DNA of 64,000 bases from Paracoccaceae bacterium (GTDB taxonomy: Bacteria; Pseudomonadota; Alphaproteobacteria; Rhodobacterales; Rhodobacteraceae), in contig JAIOYF010000001.1 of the NCBI GenBank assembly GCA_021741245.1, forward strand, positions 1 through 64,000. Direction: 5' to 3'. A program made the position numbers and the translations under genes. Position 1 is the stretch's first letter. Each line of letters begins with the position of its first letter. The notes beneath the pieces are model-generated. The model did not search any database, was not told where the DNA came from, and worked only from the letters and a program-made list of their open reading frames with translations. Shown here in pieces: positions 18,434-27,957 of the stretch.

Positions 18434-19068
18434 TCCTTTACGACTATGTCCTTAGCGCAAGCTGCTACAAGGTTCGGCTTATGGCCGCCCTGTTGGGGGT
18501 CCGGCTTGAGGTGAAGGCCGTCAATTTTCACCCGGCGCGGGATCATAAATCGGCCGAAATGCTGCGCCTGAACCCCCAAGGCACCTTGCCGGTGCTGGTG
18601 GATGGCGATCTGGTGCTGACCCAAAGCGCCAATATGCTGCGCCATCTGGCACGGCAGAATGCCCCGCAGTGGTTGGGCGAGGCTTCGGGCCAGATCGACC
18701 CATGGCTGGATTTTGCGGGTGAGTTGAATGCCAGCCTTGGCATGGCGCGTTTGCATGATGTTCTGGGTTTTGACGCTGATATTGTTCAGGTCCGCCGCGA
18801 TGGCATCCGCCAATTGCGCAAGATGGAAGCACATTTGGCCGAACAGCGGTTTGCTGGTATGGGCTTTTTGGCCGGCGTTGCGCCAACCATCGCCGATATC
18901 GCCTGTTTTCCCAACACCGCACTGGCCCCGGATGGTGGGGTTAGTCTTGACCCCTATCCGTCCATCCGGCTGTGGATGCGGGCCATCCGCTCAGTGCCCG
19001 GTTTTGTCGAAATGCCGGGCATTCACCGCTTGCACGAACTGGCCCCGGCCCCAGAGAGGTCAAGATGA
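18430..19068 (+). CDS. Glutathione S-transferase-fold protein, NdmE-like by context
   Basis: MILYDYVLSASCYKVRLMAALLGVRLEVKAV... LNPQGTLPVLVDGDLVLTQSANMLRHLA (thioredoxin-fold N-domain), APTIADIACFPNTAL C-domain; ATGA overlaps on both sides. Confidence 0.85.
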   Translation: MILYDYVLSASCYKVRLMAALLGVRLEVKAVNFHPARDHKSAEMLRLNPQGTLPVLVDGDLVLTQSANMLRHLARQNAPQWLGEASGQIDPWLDFAGELNASLGMARLHDVLGFDADIVQVRRDGIRQLRKMEAHLAEQRFAGMGFLAGVAPTIADIACFPNTALAPDGGVSLDPYPSIRLWMRAIRSVPGFVEMPGIHRLHELAPAPERSR

Positions 19069-20456
19069 GCGCGACCTTGTTCAAATCTTGTGAGGCCATC
19101 GTCACCTCTGCCTCTGACCCGGTTCTGTGGGGGCAAGATATCTTGATCGAAGGCGGGGCGATCACAGCGATTGGCCCCAATCTTTCGCAGCGTGCGCCAG
19201 AGCATTGCACGGTCATCAATGGTGCGGGCCTGTTCATTTATCCCGGTCTGGTCAACACGCATCACCACTTTTTCCAGACCTTTGTGCGCAACCGTGCCGA
19301 ACTCGACTGGACACGCTTTTCCGTGCTGGAATGGCTTGACCGCATCTACCCAATCTTTTCGCGTCTGAATGAGGATTGCTTTTACCACAGTTCTGTTGTG
19401 GCCATGGCCGAGTTGATCAAGCACGGCTGCACCACGGCCTTTGATCACCAATATTGCTTTCCCCGCCACGCCGGAAAGCGGATCATTGATCGCCAGTTCG
19501 AGGCGGCCGAACTTTTGGGGATGCGCTTTCATGCAGGCCGGGGGGGCAACACGCTGCCGAAATCCAAGGGCAGCACGATCCCTGATGAGATGCTGGAGAC
19601 GACAGACGAATTCATTGGCGATTGCGAAAGGGTGATCGACGCCTACCACGATGCGGGCCGTTTTTCGATGCGTCAGGTGGTTGTGGCACCCTGTCAGCCT
19701 GTGAATTGCTATCGCGAAACCTTTGTGGAATCCGTGCGTCTTGCCCGCGACAAAGGTGTGTTCTTGCACAGCCATGTGGGCGAAGGCGAAAGCCCGGTGA
19801 TCGCACAGGTGCATGGCATGCGGACCGTGGATTATTGCGAAGAGATCGGCTTTGCCGGACCCGACACCTTTTACGCCCATGGCTGGGAGTTGAGCCGGGC
19901 AGAGCTTGCCAAAATGGCGGCCTCGGGCACGGGGCTGTCGCACTGCCCGGAGCCTGTCTATCTGGTCGGGGCCGAGGTCACCGATATTCCCGCGATGGAG
20001 GCTTTGGGCCTTCGCATCGGGTTGGGGGTGGATGGCGCCGCGTCAAACGACAATTCGAACCTGATGCACTGTGTGCATTCGGCCTATATGCTGCAATGCC
20101 TTTTGGCCTCAGGGCGGGCCGATCCTGTGCCGACGCCTGCCCGCTTTTTGTCCTATGCCACCGAAGGCGGGGCGTCTTTGCTGGGCCGTTCGGATATAGG
20201 GGCGCTGCGGCCCGGCATGGCGGCGGACCTGTTCGCCATCGACACCCGAAAGCTTGACTATATCGGCACACGACACGATCCGATCAGCCTGATCGCCAAG
20301 GTCGGGATCGGTTCCGTCGTTGATCTGACCATGATCAATGGCCGTGTTGTCTGGGCCAATGGGGCCTTTCCACATCTGGACGAGGCCGCGCTGTTTTACG
20401 CGGCCGAGGACGCACTTCACAAAATCTTGCCAAAAAACACCAACGGGGACCTCTGA
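19065..20456 (+). CDS. Amidohydrolase, 8-oxoguanine deaminase / AtzA-TrzN-like
   Basis: GLVNTHHHFFQTFVRN, FLHSHVGEGESPV, YAHGWELS, LGVDGAASNDNSNLMHCVHSAYMLQ motifs typical of the 8-oxoguanine deaminase branch. Confidence 0.85.
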   Translation: MSATLFKSCEAIVTSASDPVLWGQDILIEGGAITAIGPNLSQRAPEHCTVINGAGLFIYPGLVNTHHHFFQTFVRNRAELDWTRFSVLEWLDRIYPIFSRLNEDCFYHSSVVAMAELIKHGCTTAFDHQYCFPRHAGKRIIDRQFEAAELLGMRFHAGRGGNTLPKSKGSTIPDEMLETTDEFIGDCERVIDAYHDAGRFSMRQVVVAPCQPVNCYRETFVESVRLARDKGVFLHSHVGEGESPVIAQVHGMRTVDYCEEIGFAGPDTFYAHGWELSRAELAKMAASGTGLSHCPEPVYLVGAEVTDIPAMEALGLRIGLGVDGAASNDNSNLMHCVHSAYMLQCLLASGRADPVPTPARFLSYATEGGASLLGRSDIGALRPGMAADLFAIDTRKLDYIGTRHDPISLIAKVGIGSVVDLTMINGRVVWANGAFPHLDEAALFYAAEDALHKILPKNTNGDL

Positions 20457-21550
20457 TGTCACATCTTTTGCAACGCCGCACCTTTCTGAAGACCACGCTT
20501 GCTGCAACAACCGCTATGGCTCTGCCTATGCGGGCCATGGCACAGGACGTTTTGAAGATGGGGGTGGTTCTGCCATCGCCTGCCGCTGATGTGGGCTGGT
20601 CGCACACGCTTATGGCGGGGATTGAAACGGTAAAGGCGGCTTATGGCGACAAGCTGGAGGTCACCGTTCTGGAAAATATCGCCGAAGGTCCGGACGCGGA
20701 TCGTATTGCCAACGGGCTGGTTGCCGAAGGCAACAAGGTGCTGCTGTTGGGCTCTTTTGGCTACCAAAACGGAGGCATCCAGATTGCCAAGCGCAACGCC
20801 GATGTATCAATCATCCATGCCTCGGGCTATCTGACCGAGCCGAATTTTTCGCCTTTCACCGCCAAATACTGGCAGGGCACCTATCTGATGGGGATGGCGG
20901 CAGCTTCGGTCACCAAATCCAAGAAACTGGGCTGTGTCGGGGCCTTTGCCATTCCCGAACTGATCACCTCGATCAACGCCTTTATGCTGGGGGCGCGGTC
21001 TGTGGACCCGACGATTGAAATGAGCGTGGTCTGGGTAAACTCGTGGTTTGATCCGGCAGCCGAGCAAGACGCGGCAAAGGCCCAGATTTCGCAGGGTGTC
21101 GACGTGATCTTCTCAAATGCGCAAGACACACCCTCTGTCATCGCCGTCGCGGAAGAGGCGGGGGTTTATGCCTTCAACCTGAACTCCTCGATGGTAAAAT
21201 ATGCGCCGACCAAATATCTGGGCGTCGTGGGCACCGACTGGGGCCCGCATTTCAAGCGGCTGGTGGATGGCCATGTGGCAGGCACCTTTGAAGGGCTGAA
21301 CTTCTGGCTCGGCATGGAAGATGACGTTGTCTATACCGCAGATTGGAACGCCGGCATTCCTGCCGATATGGTGGCCCAGATCACGGCAAAACAGGCGGAA
21401 ATCAAAGCCAACAGCTTTGTCGTGTTCCAGGGCCCGCTGGTCGATCAATCGGGTGCGGAACGTTATGCCGCCGGTGTCGCGATGACCGTGGACGAGATGC
21501 TGGGTATGGATTGGCACGTGGCGGGTGTGACCACGCCCTTGCCGAAATGA
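20456..21550 (+). CDS. BMP-family (basic membrane protein/PnrA-like) ABC transporter substrate-binding protein
   Basis: Tat/Sec-like N-terminus (RRTFLKTTLAATTAMALPMRAMAQ), VVLPSPAADVGWSHTLMAGIETVK..., DVIFSNAQDTPSVIAVAEEAGVYAF. Confidence 0.9.
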   Translation: MSHLLQRRTFLKTTLAATTAMALPMRAMAQDVLKMGVVLPSPAADVGWSHTLMAGIETVKAAYGDKLEVTVLENIAEGPDADRIANGLVAEGNKVLLLGSFGYQNGGIQIAKRNADVSIIHASGYLTEPNFSPFTAKYWQGTYLMGMAAASVTKSKKLGCVGAFAIPELITSINAFMLGARSVDPTIEMSVVWVNSWFDPAAEQDAAKAQISQGVDVIFSNAQDTPSVIAVAEEAGVYAFNLNSSMVKYAPTKYLGVVGTDWGPHFKRLVDGHVAGTFEGLNFWLGMEDDVVYTADWNAGIPADMVAQITAKQAEIKANSFVVFQGPLVDQSGAERYAAGVAMTVDEMLGMDWHVAGVTTPLPK

Positions 21551-23052
21551 CAAGCCAAGCGCCCGCCTTGCTGCGCCTTTCTGGCGTGTCAAAGCGCTAT
21601 GGCGCGGTTCAGGCAAATTCGGGGATCGACCTGGCGGTACTTGCCGGGTCGATCCATGCTGTTCTGGGTGAGAACGGGGCCGGGAAATCCACCCTCATGA
21701 AAATGATTTACGGTGTCGAACAGCCCGATGAGGGCCAGATCCTGTGGAATGGCGCGCAGGTGCAGATGACACGCCCCTCTGACGCGCAGGCGCTGGGCAT
21801 CGGCATGGTGTTTCAGCACTTTTCCTTGTTTGAAACTCTCAGCGTCGTGCAAAACGTGGCCCTGATGGTGCCGGGCAAGCAGGCGGATCTGGCCGCCAAG
21901 ATAAAGGTGCTGGGTGAACAGTTTGGGCTGACGGTTGATCCCGGTGCCATGGTTCACAGGCTTTCCGTCGGAGAGCGCCAGAGGGTAGAAATCATCCGCT
22001 GCCTGCTGCTGGAGCCGAAACTGCTGATCTTGGATGAACCAACATCGGTTTTGCCGCCGCAAAGCGTGCGTCTGCTGTTTGCCACGCTGCGCAGCCTTCA
22101 GGAAAAAGGCATGGCGATCTTGTTCATTTCCCACAAGCTCGATGAAATCCGGGAACTGTGTGACGAGGCCACCGTTTTGCGGGGCGGTCGCGTGACAGGC
22201 CGGGTTGATCCGCGCCAGCATTCGGCGGCAGATCTGGCAAAGCTGATGATCGGGCATGAGATGCCCAAACTCGACGCCGCCAAGACCCGTGCAGCGGGAG
22301 AGGTTTGCCTTTCGATCTCGGGCCTGAGCCACCGGCCCAAGACCCGGTTCGGCACGGCGTTGCAATCTATCAATCTGGATCTTCGGGCCGGTCAGATCGT
22401 GGGGATCGCGGGAATTTCCGGCAACGGGCAACAAGAGCTTGCAGCCCTGATATCGGGCGAGGCGCTGAGTGAACGCGCCGAGATGATCACGCTCATGGGG
22501 CAAAAGGTGGGTCGGATGGGCCCTGCGCAAAGACGGGCATTGGGGTTTGCCTTTGTGCCGGAAGAACGCCTTGGCCGGGGCGCGGTGCCGGAAATGTCGC
22601 TTGCGGACAACAGCCTGCTGACCGCGCATCGTTTGGGCATGTTGCGCGGTGGCTTTATCCGTCGTGCGGCAGAGCGGGCCTTTACCAAGGATTGCATTGC
22701 AGAATTCGACGTGCGCACCCCGGGCCCCGAGGCCGAGGCGGGCGCAATGTCGGGCGGCAATCTGCAAAAGTTCATCATCGGGCGCGAAATCATGCTGAAC
22801 CCAAAGGTGATGTTGGTCTCGCAGCCCACATGGGGGGTGGATGTGGGGGCCGCTGCCGCCATCCGCCGCAGGCTGTTGCAATTGCGCGATCAAGGGGCTG
22901 CCTTGCTGGTCATTTCGGAAGAGTTGGAAGAACTGTTTGAAATCTGCGACATCTTGCATGTCTTGCGTGCGGGGCAGCTGTCCGCCCCATTGCAGGCCGC
23001 AAACACCACAGCGCAAGACATCGGCGCCCATATGATCGGGGCACAGGCATGA
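21547..23052 (+). CDS. ABC transporter ATP-binding protein (double ATPase, purine/nucleoside type)
   Basis: MTSQAPALLRLSGVSKRYGAVQANSGIDLAVLAGSIHAVLGENGAGKSTLMKMIYG; second half with MSGGNLQKFIIGREIM. Start at ATGA overlap, not 21343. Confidence 0.93.
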   Translation: MTSQAPALLRLSGVSKRYGAVQANSGIDLAVLAGSIHAVLGENGAGKSTLMKMIYGVEQPDEGQILWNGAQVQMTRPSDAQALGIGMVFQHFSLFETLSVVQNVALMVPGKQADLAAKIKVLGEQFGLTVDPGAMVHRLSVGERQRVEIIRCLLLEPKLLILDEPTSVLPPQSVRLLFATLRSLQEKGMAILFISHKLDEIRELCDEATVLRGGRVTGRVDPRQHSAADLAKLMIGHEMPKLDAAKTRAAGEVCLSISGLSHRPKTRFGTALQSINLDLRAGQIVGIAGISGNGQQELAALISGEALSERAEMITLMGQKVGRMGPAQRRALGFAFVPEERLGRGAVPEMSLADNSLLTAHRLGMLRGGFIRRAAERAFTKDCIAEFDVRTPGPEAEAGAMSGGNLQKFIIGREIMLNPKVMLVSQPTWGVDVGAAAAIRRRLLQLRDQGAALLVISEELEELFEICDILHVLRAGQLSAPLQAANTTAQDIGAHMIGAQA

Positions 23053-24128
23053 GACTGCGCCTTGTTCGCCGTGACACCGCATCGCGCATGGCCATGATCG
23101 CGGCCCCTGTTGCGGCGCTGGTTCTGTCCTGTCTGGCAAGCCTGATCTTGTTCGCACTGTTGGGCAAACCTGCTGGTGCGGCGCTTTATGCGCTTTTGCT
23201 GAAGCCGTTTCTGACGTGGTACAGCTTTTCCGAGGTGTTGCTGAAAATGACCCCGCTCTTGCTGATCGCGCAGGGGTTGGCCATCGGGTTTCGCGCCAAT
23301 GTCTTCAACATCGGCGCCGAGGGGCAGTTCATCATCGGGGCGATCTGCGCCTCGGCTCTGCCCGTGTGGTATCCCGACGGGGCGGTTCCGATGATGCTGC
23401 CCGCGATGATTGTCGCCGGGGCCTTGGGCGGCATGGCCTATGCCCTGATTGCGGCCGTCTTGCGGACCCGGTTTGGCGCGTCGGAGATTTTGGTGACACT
23501 GATGATGAGCCTGATTGCCGTTCAGATCCTGAACTACCTTTTGCTGGGCCCGTGGAAGGATCCGCGCGGGTTCAATTTCCCACAATCGGTCATGTTTCCG
23601 GGCAATGCGCTGCTTCCCATCTTGTTGCCGGGCACGCGCACGACCATTGCCTTTGCCTTTGCCCTCATTGCAAGTGCCTTGGCTTATCTGATGATGCAGC
23701 ACCATTTTCGCGGCTATCAGTTGCGTACGGCGGGTCTTGCGCCACGGGCGGCTGGCTATGCCGGGTTCAACGCGCCGGGCATGGTCTTGCTTAGTCTGGC
23801 GCTTGGCGGTCTGGCCGCGGGGCTTGCTGGCGCAAGCGAGGTGGCGGGTCCACTTGGGCAACTTCAACGCTCGGTCTCAAGCGGATACGGCTATGCGGCC
23901 ATCATTGTGGCCTATCTGGGCGGTCTGAACCCGATTGGCATTGTGGCGTCCAGCTTTCTGATCTCGGTGATCTATATCGGCGGCGATAGTGCCACAGTCT
24001 CCGCAGCATTGCCTGTGGCAGCGGTTGAGGTGTTTCAGGGCTTTCTTCTGGTGTTTTACCTGCTCACCTTTACGTCCATCCGCTATCGGATCGAAGTTGC
24101 ATCCCCCCAAGGATCAGGTGCCAGATGA
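23049..24128 (+). CDS. ABC transporter permease (BMP/nucleoside type)
   Basis: FRANVFNIGAEGQFIIGAICASALPVW, FGASEILVTLMMSLIAVQILNYL; overlapping starts. Confidence 0.92.
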   Translation: MRLRLVRRDTASRMAMIAAPVAALVLSCLASLILFALLGKPAGAALYALLLKPFLTWYSFSEVLLKMTPLLLIAQGLAIGFRANVFNIGAEGQFIIGAICASALPVWYPDGAVPMMLPAMIVAGALGGMAYALIAAVLRTRFGASEILVTLMMSLIAVQILNYLLLGPWKDPRGFNFPQSVMFPGNALLPILLPGTRTTIAFAFALIASALAYLMMQHHFRGYQLRTAGLAPRAAGYAGFNAPGMVLLSLALGGLAAGLAGASEVAGPLGQLQRSVSSGYGYAAIIVAYLGGLNPIGIVASSFLISVIYIGGDSATVSAALPVAAVEVFQGFLLVFYLLTFTSIRYRIEVASPQGSGAR

Positions 24129-25000
24129 GCGCGCTGGAATTCCTTTTGGCCGGAACGCTGGCCGCAGCCTTGCCGCTTTTGCTGGCAGCCTTGGGGGAAA
24201 TGGTGGTGGAACGCACCGGCGTTCTTAATCTGGGGCTGGAGGGGATGATGGCGCTTGGCGCGGTCATTGCCTTTATCTGTGTGTATCACAGCGGCTCGCA
24301 TATCCTTGGGTTTGCGGTCGCGGCCCTTGTCAGCGCCGCCTTTGCGATGATCTTTGCCGGACTTGTCCTTGGGGTAAGGGCAAATGAGGTTGCCGCAGGC
24401 CTTGCGATCGGTGTCTTGGGTCTTGGGCTTTCGGCGTTGTTTGGCAAGACCTATGAAAGTCAGACCATCAAGGGATTGCCTGACTTTGGCTTGCCGCTGT
24501 TGTCCAACATCCCGGTCATCGGCCCGACGCTCCTGACCCAAGATCTGGTGGTTTGGTTGACCATCATCGGCACTGTGGTTTTGTGGTATGTGTTGAACAA
24601 GACAAAGCTGGGCCTGATCATCACAGCCGTTGGTGAAAACAGCGTGGCGGCGCGGGCAATCGGTTATCCGGTCGTTGCCATCAGATGCGCCGCCGTTGCC
24701 TTTGGCGGGGCGATGTGTGGCCTTGCCGGGGCCTATGCCGCAACCGTCTATACCCCGCTTTGGGCTGATGGCATGATCGCAGGGCGCGGCTGGATCGCGC
24801 TGGCCTTGGTTGTGTTTGGCACGTGGCAAACGGGGCGGGTCGCGTTTGGCGCGGTGCTGTTTGGCCTGCTGTCGATTGGCCAACTCAGCGTGCAGGCCAT
24901 GGGCGTGGCCTTGCCGTCGCAACTGTTGTCCAGCCTGCCCTATCTGGCGACGATCCTGATGCTTGTCGTCATCTCAAGACGCCGCATGTCGTTGGGCTGA
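24125..25000 (+). CDS. ABC transporter permease (BMP/nucleoside type)
   Basis: VERTGVLNLGLEGMMALGAVIAF, GVRANEVAAGLAIGVLGLGLSALFGKTY. Confidence 0.92.
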   Translation: MSALEFLLAGTLAAALPLLLAALGEMVVERTGVLNLGLEGMMALGAVIAFICVYHSGSHILGFAVAALVSAAFAMIFAGLVLGVRANEVAAGLAIGVLGLGLSALFGKTYESQTIKGLPDFGLPLLSNIPVIGPTLLTQDLVVWLTIIGTVVLWYVLNKTKLGLIITAVGENSVAARAIGYPVVAIRCAAVAFGGAMCGLAGAYAATVYTPLWADGMIAGRGWIALALVVFGTWQTGRVAFGAVLFGLLSIGQLSVQAMGVALPSQLLSSLPYLATILMLVVISRRRMSLG

Positions 25001-25091
25001 GGCGACGGACGTCGGTGCGCACAATCGTAAAGTGGCAAGATCGTGCAGTGTTGCGGATCGCGCCCTGTGCAAAGAAGCCGGGCCAGAACGC

Positions 25092-25769
25092 TCAGCCAAG
25101 GAGTCCCAGCAGCGCCTGTGCCGCCTCTTTAGACGACGCGGGGTTCTGGCCGGTGATCAGATTGCCATCCACCACCACATGTGATGCCCAATCGGCGGCT
25201 TTGGAGTAGATGGCCCCGTTTGCCACCAGCATATCCTCGACCAAAAACGGCACCACATCGGTCAATCCCGCTGCGGTCTCTTCGGTATTGGCAAAGCCTG
25301 TGACATTGCGGCCAAGGACAAGCGGCATGCCATCCGGGTTTTTGGTATGGCGAAAGATTGCCGGGGCGTGGCACACAGCGGCAATCGGCTTGCCGCCACC
25401 TGCGAAAAACTCGATCAGCTTGATGCTTGTCGCATCTTCGGCCAGATCCCACAGCGGGCCGTGGCCACCGGGATAGAACACGGCGTCAAAGGCCCCAAGA
25501 TCAACCTCAGACAGCTTGACCGTATTCGCCAGCGCGGCACGGGCAGCCGCATCACCCTTTAAGCGCAGCGTATCTTCGGTTTGGGCATCCGCGGCGTCGC
25601 TGCTTGGGTCCAACGGCGGTTGCCCACCCATTGGCGAGGCCAGCGTGATCTGCGCGCCAGCGTCGGACAAGACATAATAGGGGGCTGCAAACTCCTCCAG
25701 CCAGAACCCGGTTTTCTTGCCTGTGTCGCCCAAAGCGCTGTGCGAGGTCAGAACCATCAGAACGTTCAT
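25092..25769 (-). CDS. Type 1 glutamine amidotransferase-like / DJ-1/PfpI family protein
   Basis: AFDAVFYPGGHGPLWDLAED, GKPIAAVCHAPAIF nucleophile elbow. Confidence 0.9.
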   Translation of the reverse strand: MNVLMVLTSHSALGDTGKKTGFWLEEFAAPYYVLSDAGAQITLASPMGGQPPLDPSSDAADAQTEDTLRLKGDAAARAALANTVKLSEVDLGAFDAVFYPGGHGPLWDLAEDATSIKLIEFFAGGGKPIAAVCHAPAIFRHTKNPDGMPLVLGRNVTGFANTEETAAGLTDVVPFLVEDMLVANGAIYSKAADWASHVVVDGNLITGQNPASSKEAAQALLGLLG

Positions 25770-26833
25770 GTCAGAGTTTCCTTGTTTTCTATCATCTTAG
25801 CCGGTCCTACATGGATGACCCGCTTGCCAAAATTTTCGCCGCGCAACATGCCGGCAAAGGCCTGCGGGGCGTTTTCCAGCCCTTCGACCATGTCTTCGCG
25901 ATACTGTATCTTCCCCTCGGCAAGCCATGCGCCCATGGCTTTGGCAAAGTCGGGATAAAGATGCCCGAAATCCTGAAAGATGATGAACCCGCGCAGGGTT
26001 AACCGCTTGCGCAAGACTTGTCCCATCAGCATCGACAGCCGGTCTGGCCCGTCAGGCAGGCCAGTGGCGTTATACTGCGAGACAAGCCCGCAAACAGGCA
26101 CCCGTGCGCTAGTGTTCAACAGAGGCAGAACCGCATCAAACACCGCGCCACCGACGTTTTCGAAATAGACATCGATGCCCTTGGGAACTTCGGCTTTGAG
26201 CTGCGCGGCGAAGTCGACGGATTTATGGTCGATGCAGGCATCAAACCCAAGGGATTTCACGGCATGGGCGCATTTTTCGGCCCCGCCTGCGATGCCCACG
26301 ACATGGCATCCCATCAACCGCGCAATCTGGCCAACGGTTGCACCCACCGGGCCCGTCGCTGCTGCGACACAGACTGTCTCGCCCGGTTTGGGCACCCCGA
26401 TCTGGGTCAATCCGGCCCATGCTGTGAACCCCGGCATGCCCAGAATGCCCAATGCCCAAGACGGATGCTCCATCCCCGGATCCAGCAGCGTCACGCCCGT
26501 GCCATCTGACAGCGCATAGTCCTGCCACCCACTGTGGGACAGGACCCAGTCGCCCGCTGCGAAACCGCCCACATGCGACGCCACGACCTGTGCGACGGTG
26601 CCCCCTTCCATCACATCGCCCAAAGCAACTGGGGCCGCGTAAGAGGGGGCGTCGCTCATCCGGCCCCGCATGTAGGGATCAAGCGAAAGATACTCGACGC
26701 GCAATAGCATCTGGCCCGGACCGGGTGCCGGAACGGTCTGCGTCTCTAGCCGCAAGGTTGCCTCGGTGGGTTCACCCTTGGGGCGTTCGGCCAGAATGAG
26801 CCTGCGATTTTGGGTGGTTGTCTGGGGCATCAT
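25766..26833 (-). CDS. NADP-dependent oxidoreductase, zinc-independent MDR (CurA/LTB4 dehydrogenase-like)
   Basis: VAAATGPVGATVGQIARLMGCHVVGIAGGAEKC, DVYFENVGGAVFDAVL; overlaps the DJ-1 gene by 4 nt. Confidence 0.9.
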   Translation of the reverse strand: MMPQTTTQNRRLILAERPKGEPTEATLRLETQTVPAPGPGQMLLRVEYLSLDPYMRGRMSDAPSYAAPVALGDVMEGGTVAQVVASHVGGFAAGDWVLSHSGWQDYALSDGTGVTLLDPGMEHPSWALGILGMPGFTAWAGLTQIGVPKPGETVCVAAATGPVGATVGQIARLMGCHVVGIAGGAEKCAHAVKSLGFDACIDHKSVDFAAQLKAEVPKGIDVYFENVGGAVFDAVLPLLNTSARVPVCGLVSQYNATGLPDGPDRLSMLMGQVLRKRLTLRGFIIFQDFGHLYPDFAKAMGAWLAEGKIQYREDMVEGLENAPQAFAGMLRGENFGKRVIHVGPAKMIENKETLT

Positions 26834-27006
26834 ACTCTCCTATTGCAGACGGACTGGCGCGGGCGGCGGCGGACCCTCATGAGGGTCCTTATGCACCGCG
26901 CCTTGTTCAAATCATCAAACCCGACGGACTGCCATCCCAGTAACCTTTGTAGATTGCCAGATGTGCCCAAGGCTTCTTGGCCATGCCGTTGGCGGTGTGA
27001 TCAGGA

Positions 27007-27738
27007 CTATTGGAATGCCAATGGCCCGTGCAGGGCGCGCAAGTCATGTTTGTCACCCTGCCTCAGCCTGCGATCTGCGCCAACTGCCATCCTCGCGAGG
27101 GCGGGTAAAGAGGTGGCCCCCGTGCGCCGCATGATCGCGGCGCGGTGGTTTTCAACCGTTCGCCGGCTGATCTTCAGATCCGCTGCGATGTTCTTGCTGG
27201 GGTGGACTGCCAGCACAAGGTCCATGACCTGTTGTTGTCGCGGCGTCAGGCCGCCGTCATCCGCCGCTTGGGGCTGTTTGACCTCGGTTGCCCGCAAGGG
27301 TGCCAAAAGGATCACCATCAGCCCGCCAGTCGCTCCGGGATAAGGCTCATGCGGCAGAATTCGGCAGGCCCATGTCCGGCCTGCCCTCAGAACCTCGGTC
27401 ACCTCTTCCAAAGGATTGGCGGGCCTGCGAAAATCAAACCTCATCCCCAGATCTATGTCCCTCAAGTCAAAAACCAGCGCAGCGGCCGGCGTGAACGCGC
27501 GCAACCGCATTTCAGGGCAAAGGTGCAAGATCGGCAAGTTTAGGCTGCATAAAAGGCTATACAACTGGCCCGTTTCGGCGATCTGTTGGTCAAGCATGGC
27601 GCGCAACCGATTGGCCGGGTCAATACCGCTAGGCGCAGGGGAGACGCTTAGAGGCCGCGCGGCCTCCGCTGGGTGCTTGGGGCAAAAAGAGGTACAAAAC
27701 TCGGTTGGATCGGCGAATAGCGTCTGCATGTTCGACAT
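27007..27738 (-). CDS. LuxR-type HTH transcriptional regulator
   Basis: C-terminal LTPRQQQVMDLVLAVHPSKNIAADLKISRRTVENHRAAIMRRTGATSLPALARMAV. Confidence 0.85.
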   Translation of the reverse strand: MSNMQTLFADPTEFCTSFCPKHPAEAARPLSVSPAPSGIDPANRLRAMLDQQIAETGQLYSLLCSLNLPILHLCPEMRLRAFTPAAALVFDLRDIDLGMRFDFRRPANPLEEVTEVLRAGRTWACRILPHEPYPGATGGLMVILLAPLRATEVKQPQAADDGGLTPRQQQVMDLVLAVHPSKNIAADLKISRRTVENHRAAIMRRTGATSLPALARMAVGADRRLRQGDKHDLRALHGPLAFQ

Positions 27739-27920
27739 GGTTTTGGCCTCTCCTCCCGGGAACCGGCCTTGATGCCACGGGTCCGTTCAGTGATAGGTGT
27801 TTGCGGGTGCGGATGCCTTAACTTGGGTCAGTCGGGTGCAGCAAAAGCGGGAATGGTGGCCCTTATCGCTCCACCCTGAGTAGTTTTCGAGTCTGAGTGC
27901 CCAATTGTGGAATTGTAATG

Positions 27921-27951
27921 AAAAAGGGTGCACCGGCTTTCCAGTGCACCC
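27921..27951 (-). terminator. Rho-independent terminator of the BON-domain gene
   Basis: Perfect 8-bp stem GGGTGCAC/GTGCACCC followed on the minus strand by TTTTT, immediately after the stop at 27958. Confidence 0.85.
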
Positions 27952-27957
27952 ACATGA

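Noticed and set aside
21589-23157. 522-aa minus-strand ORF
   Set aside because: Lies antisense to the ABC ATPase with clear Walker motifs; low-complexity His/Gln-rich, no recognisable domain.
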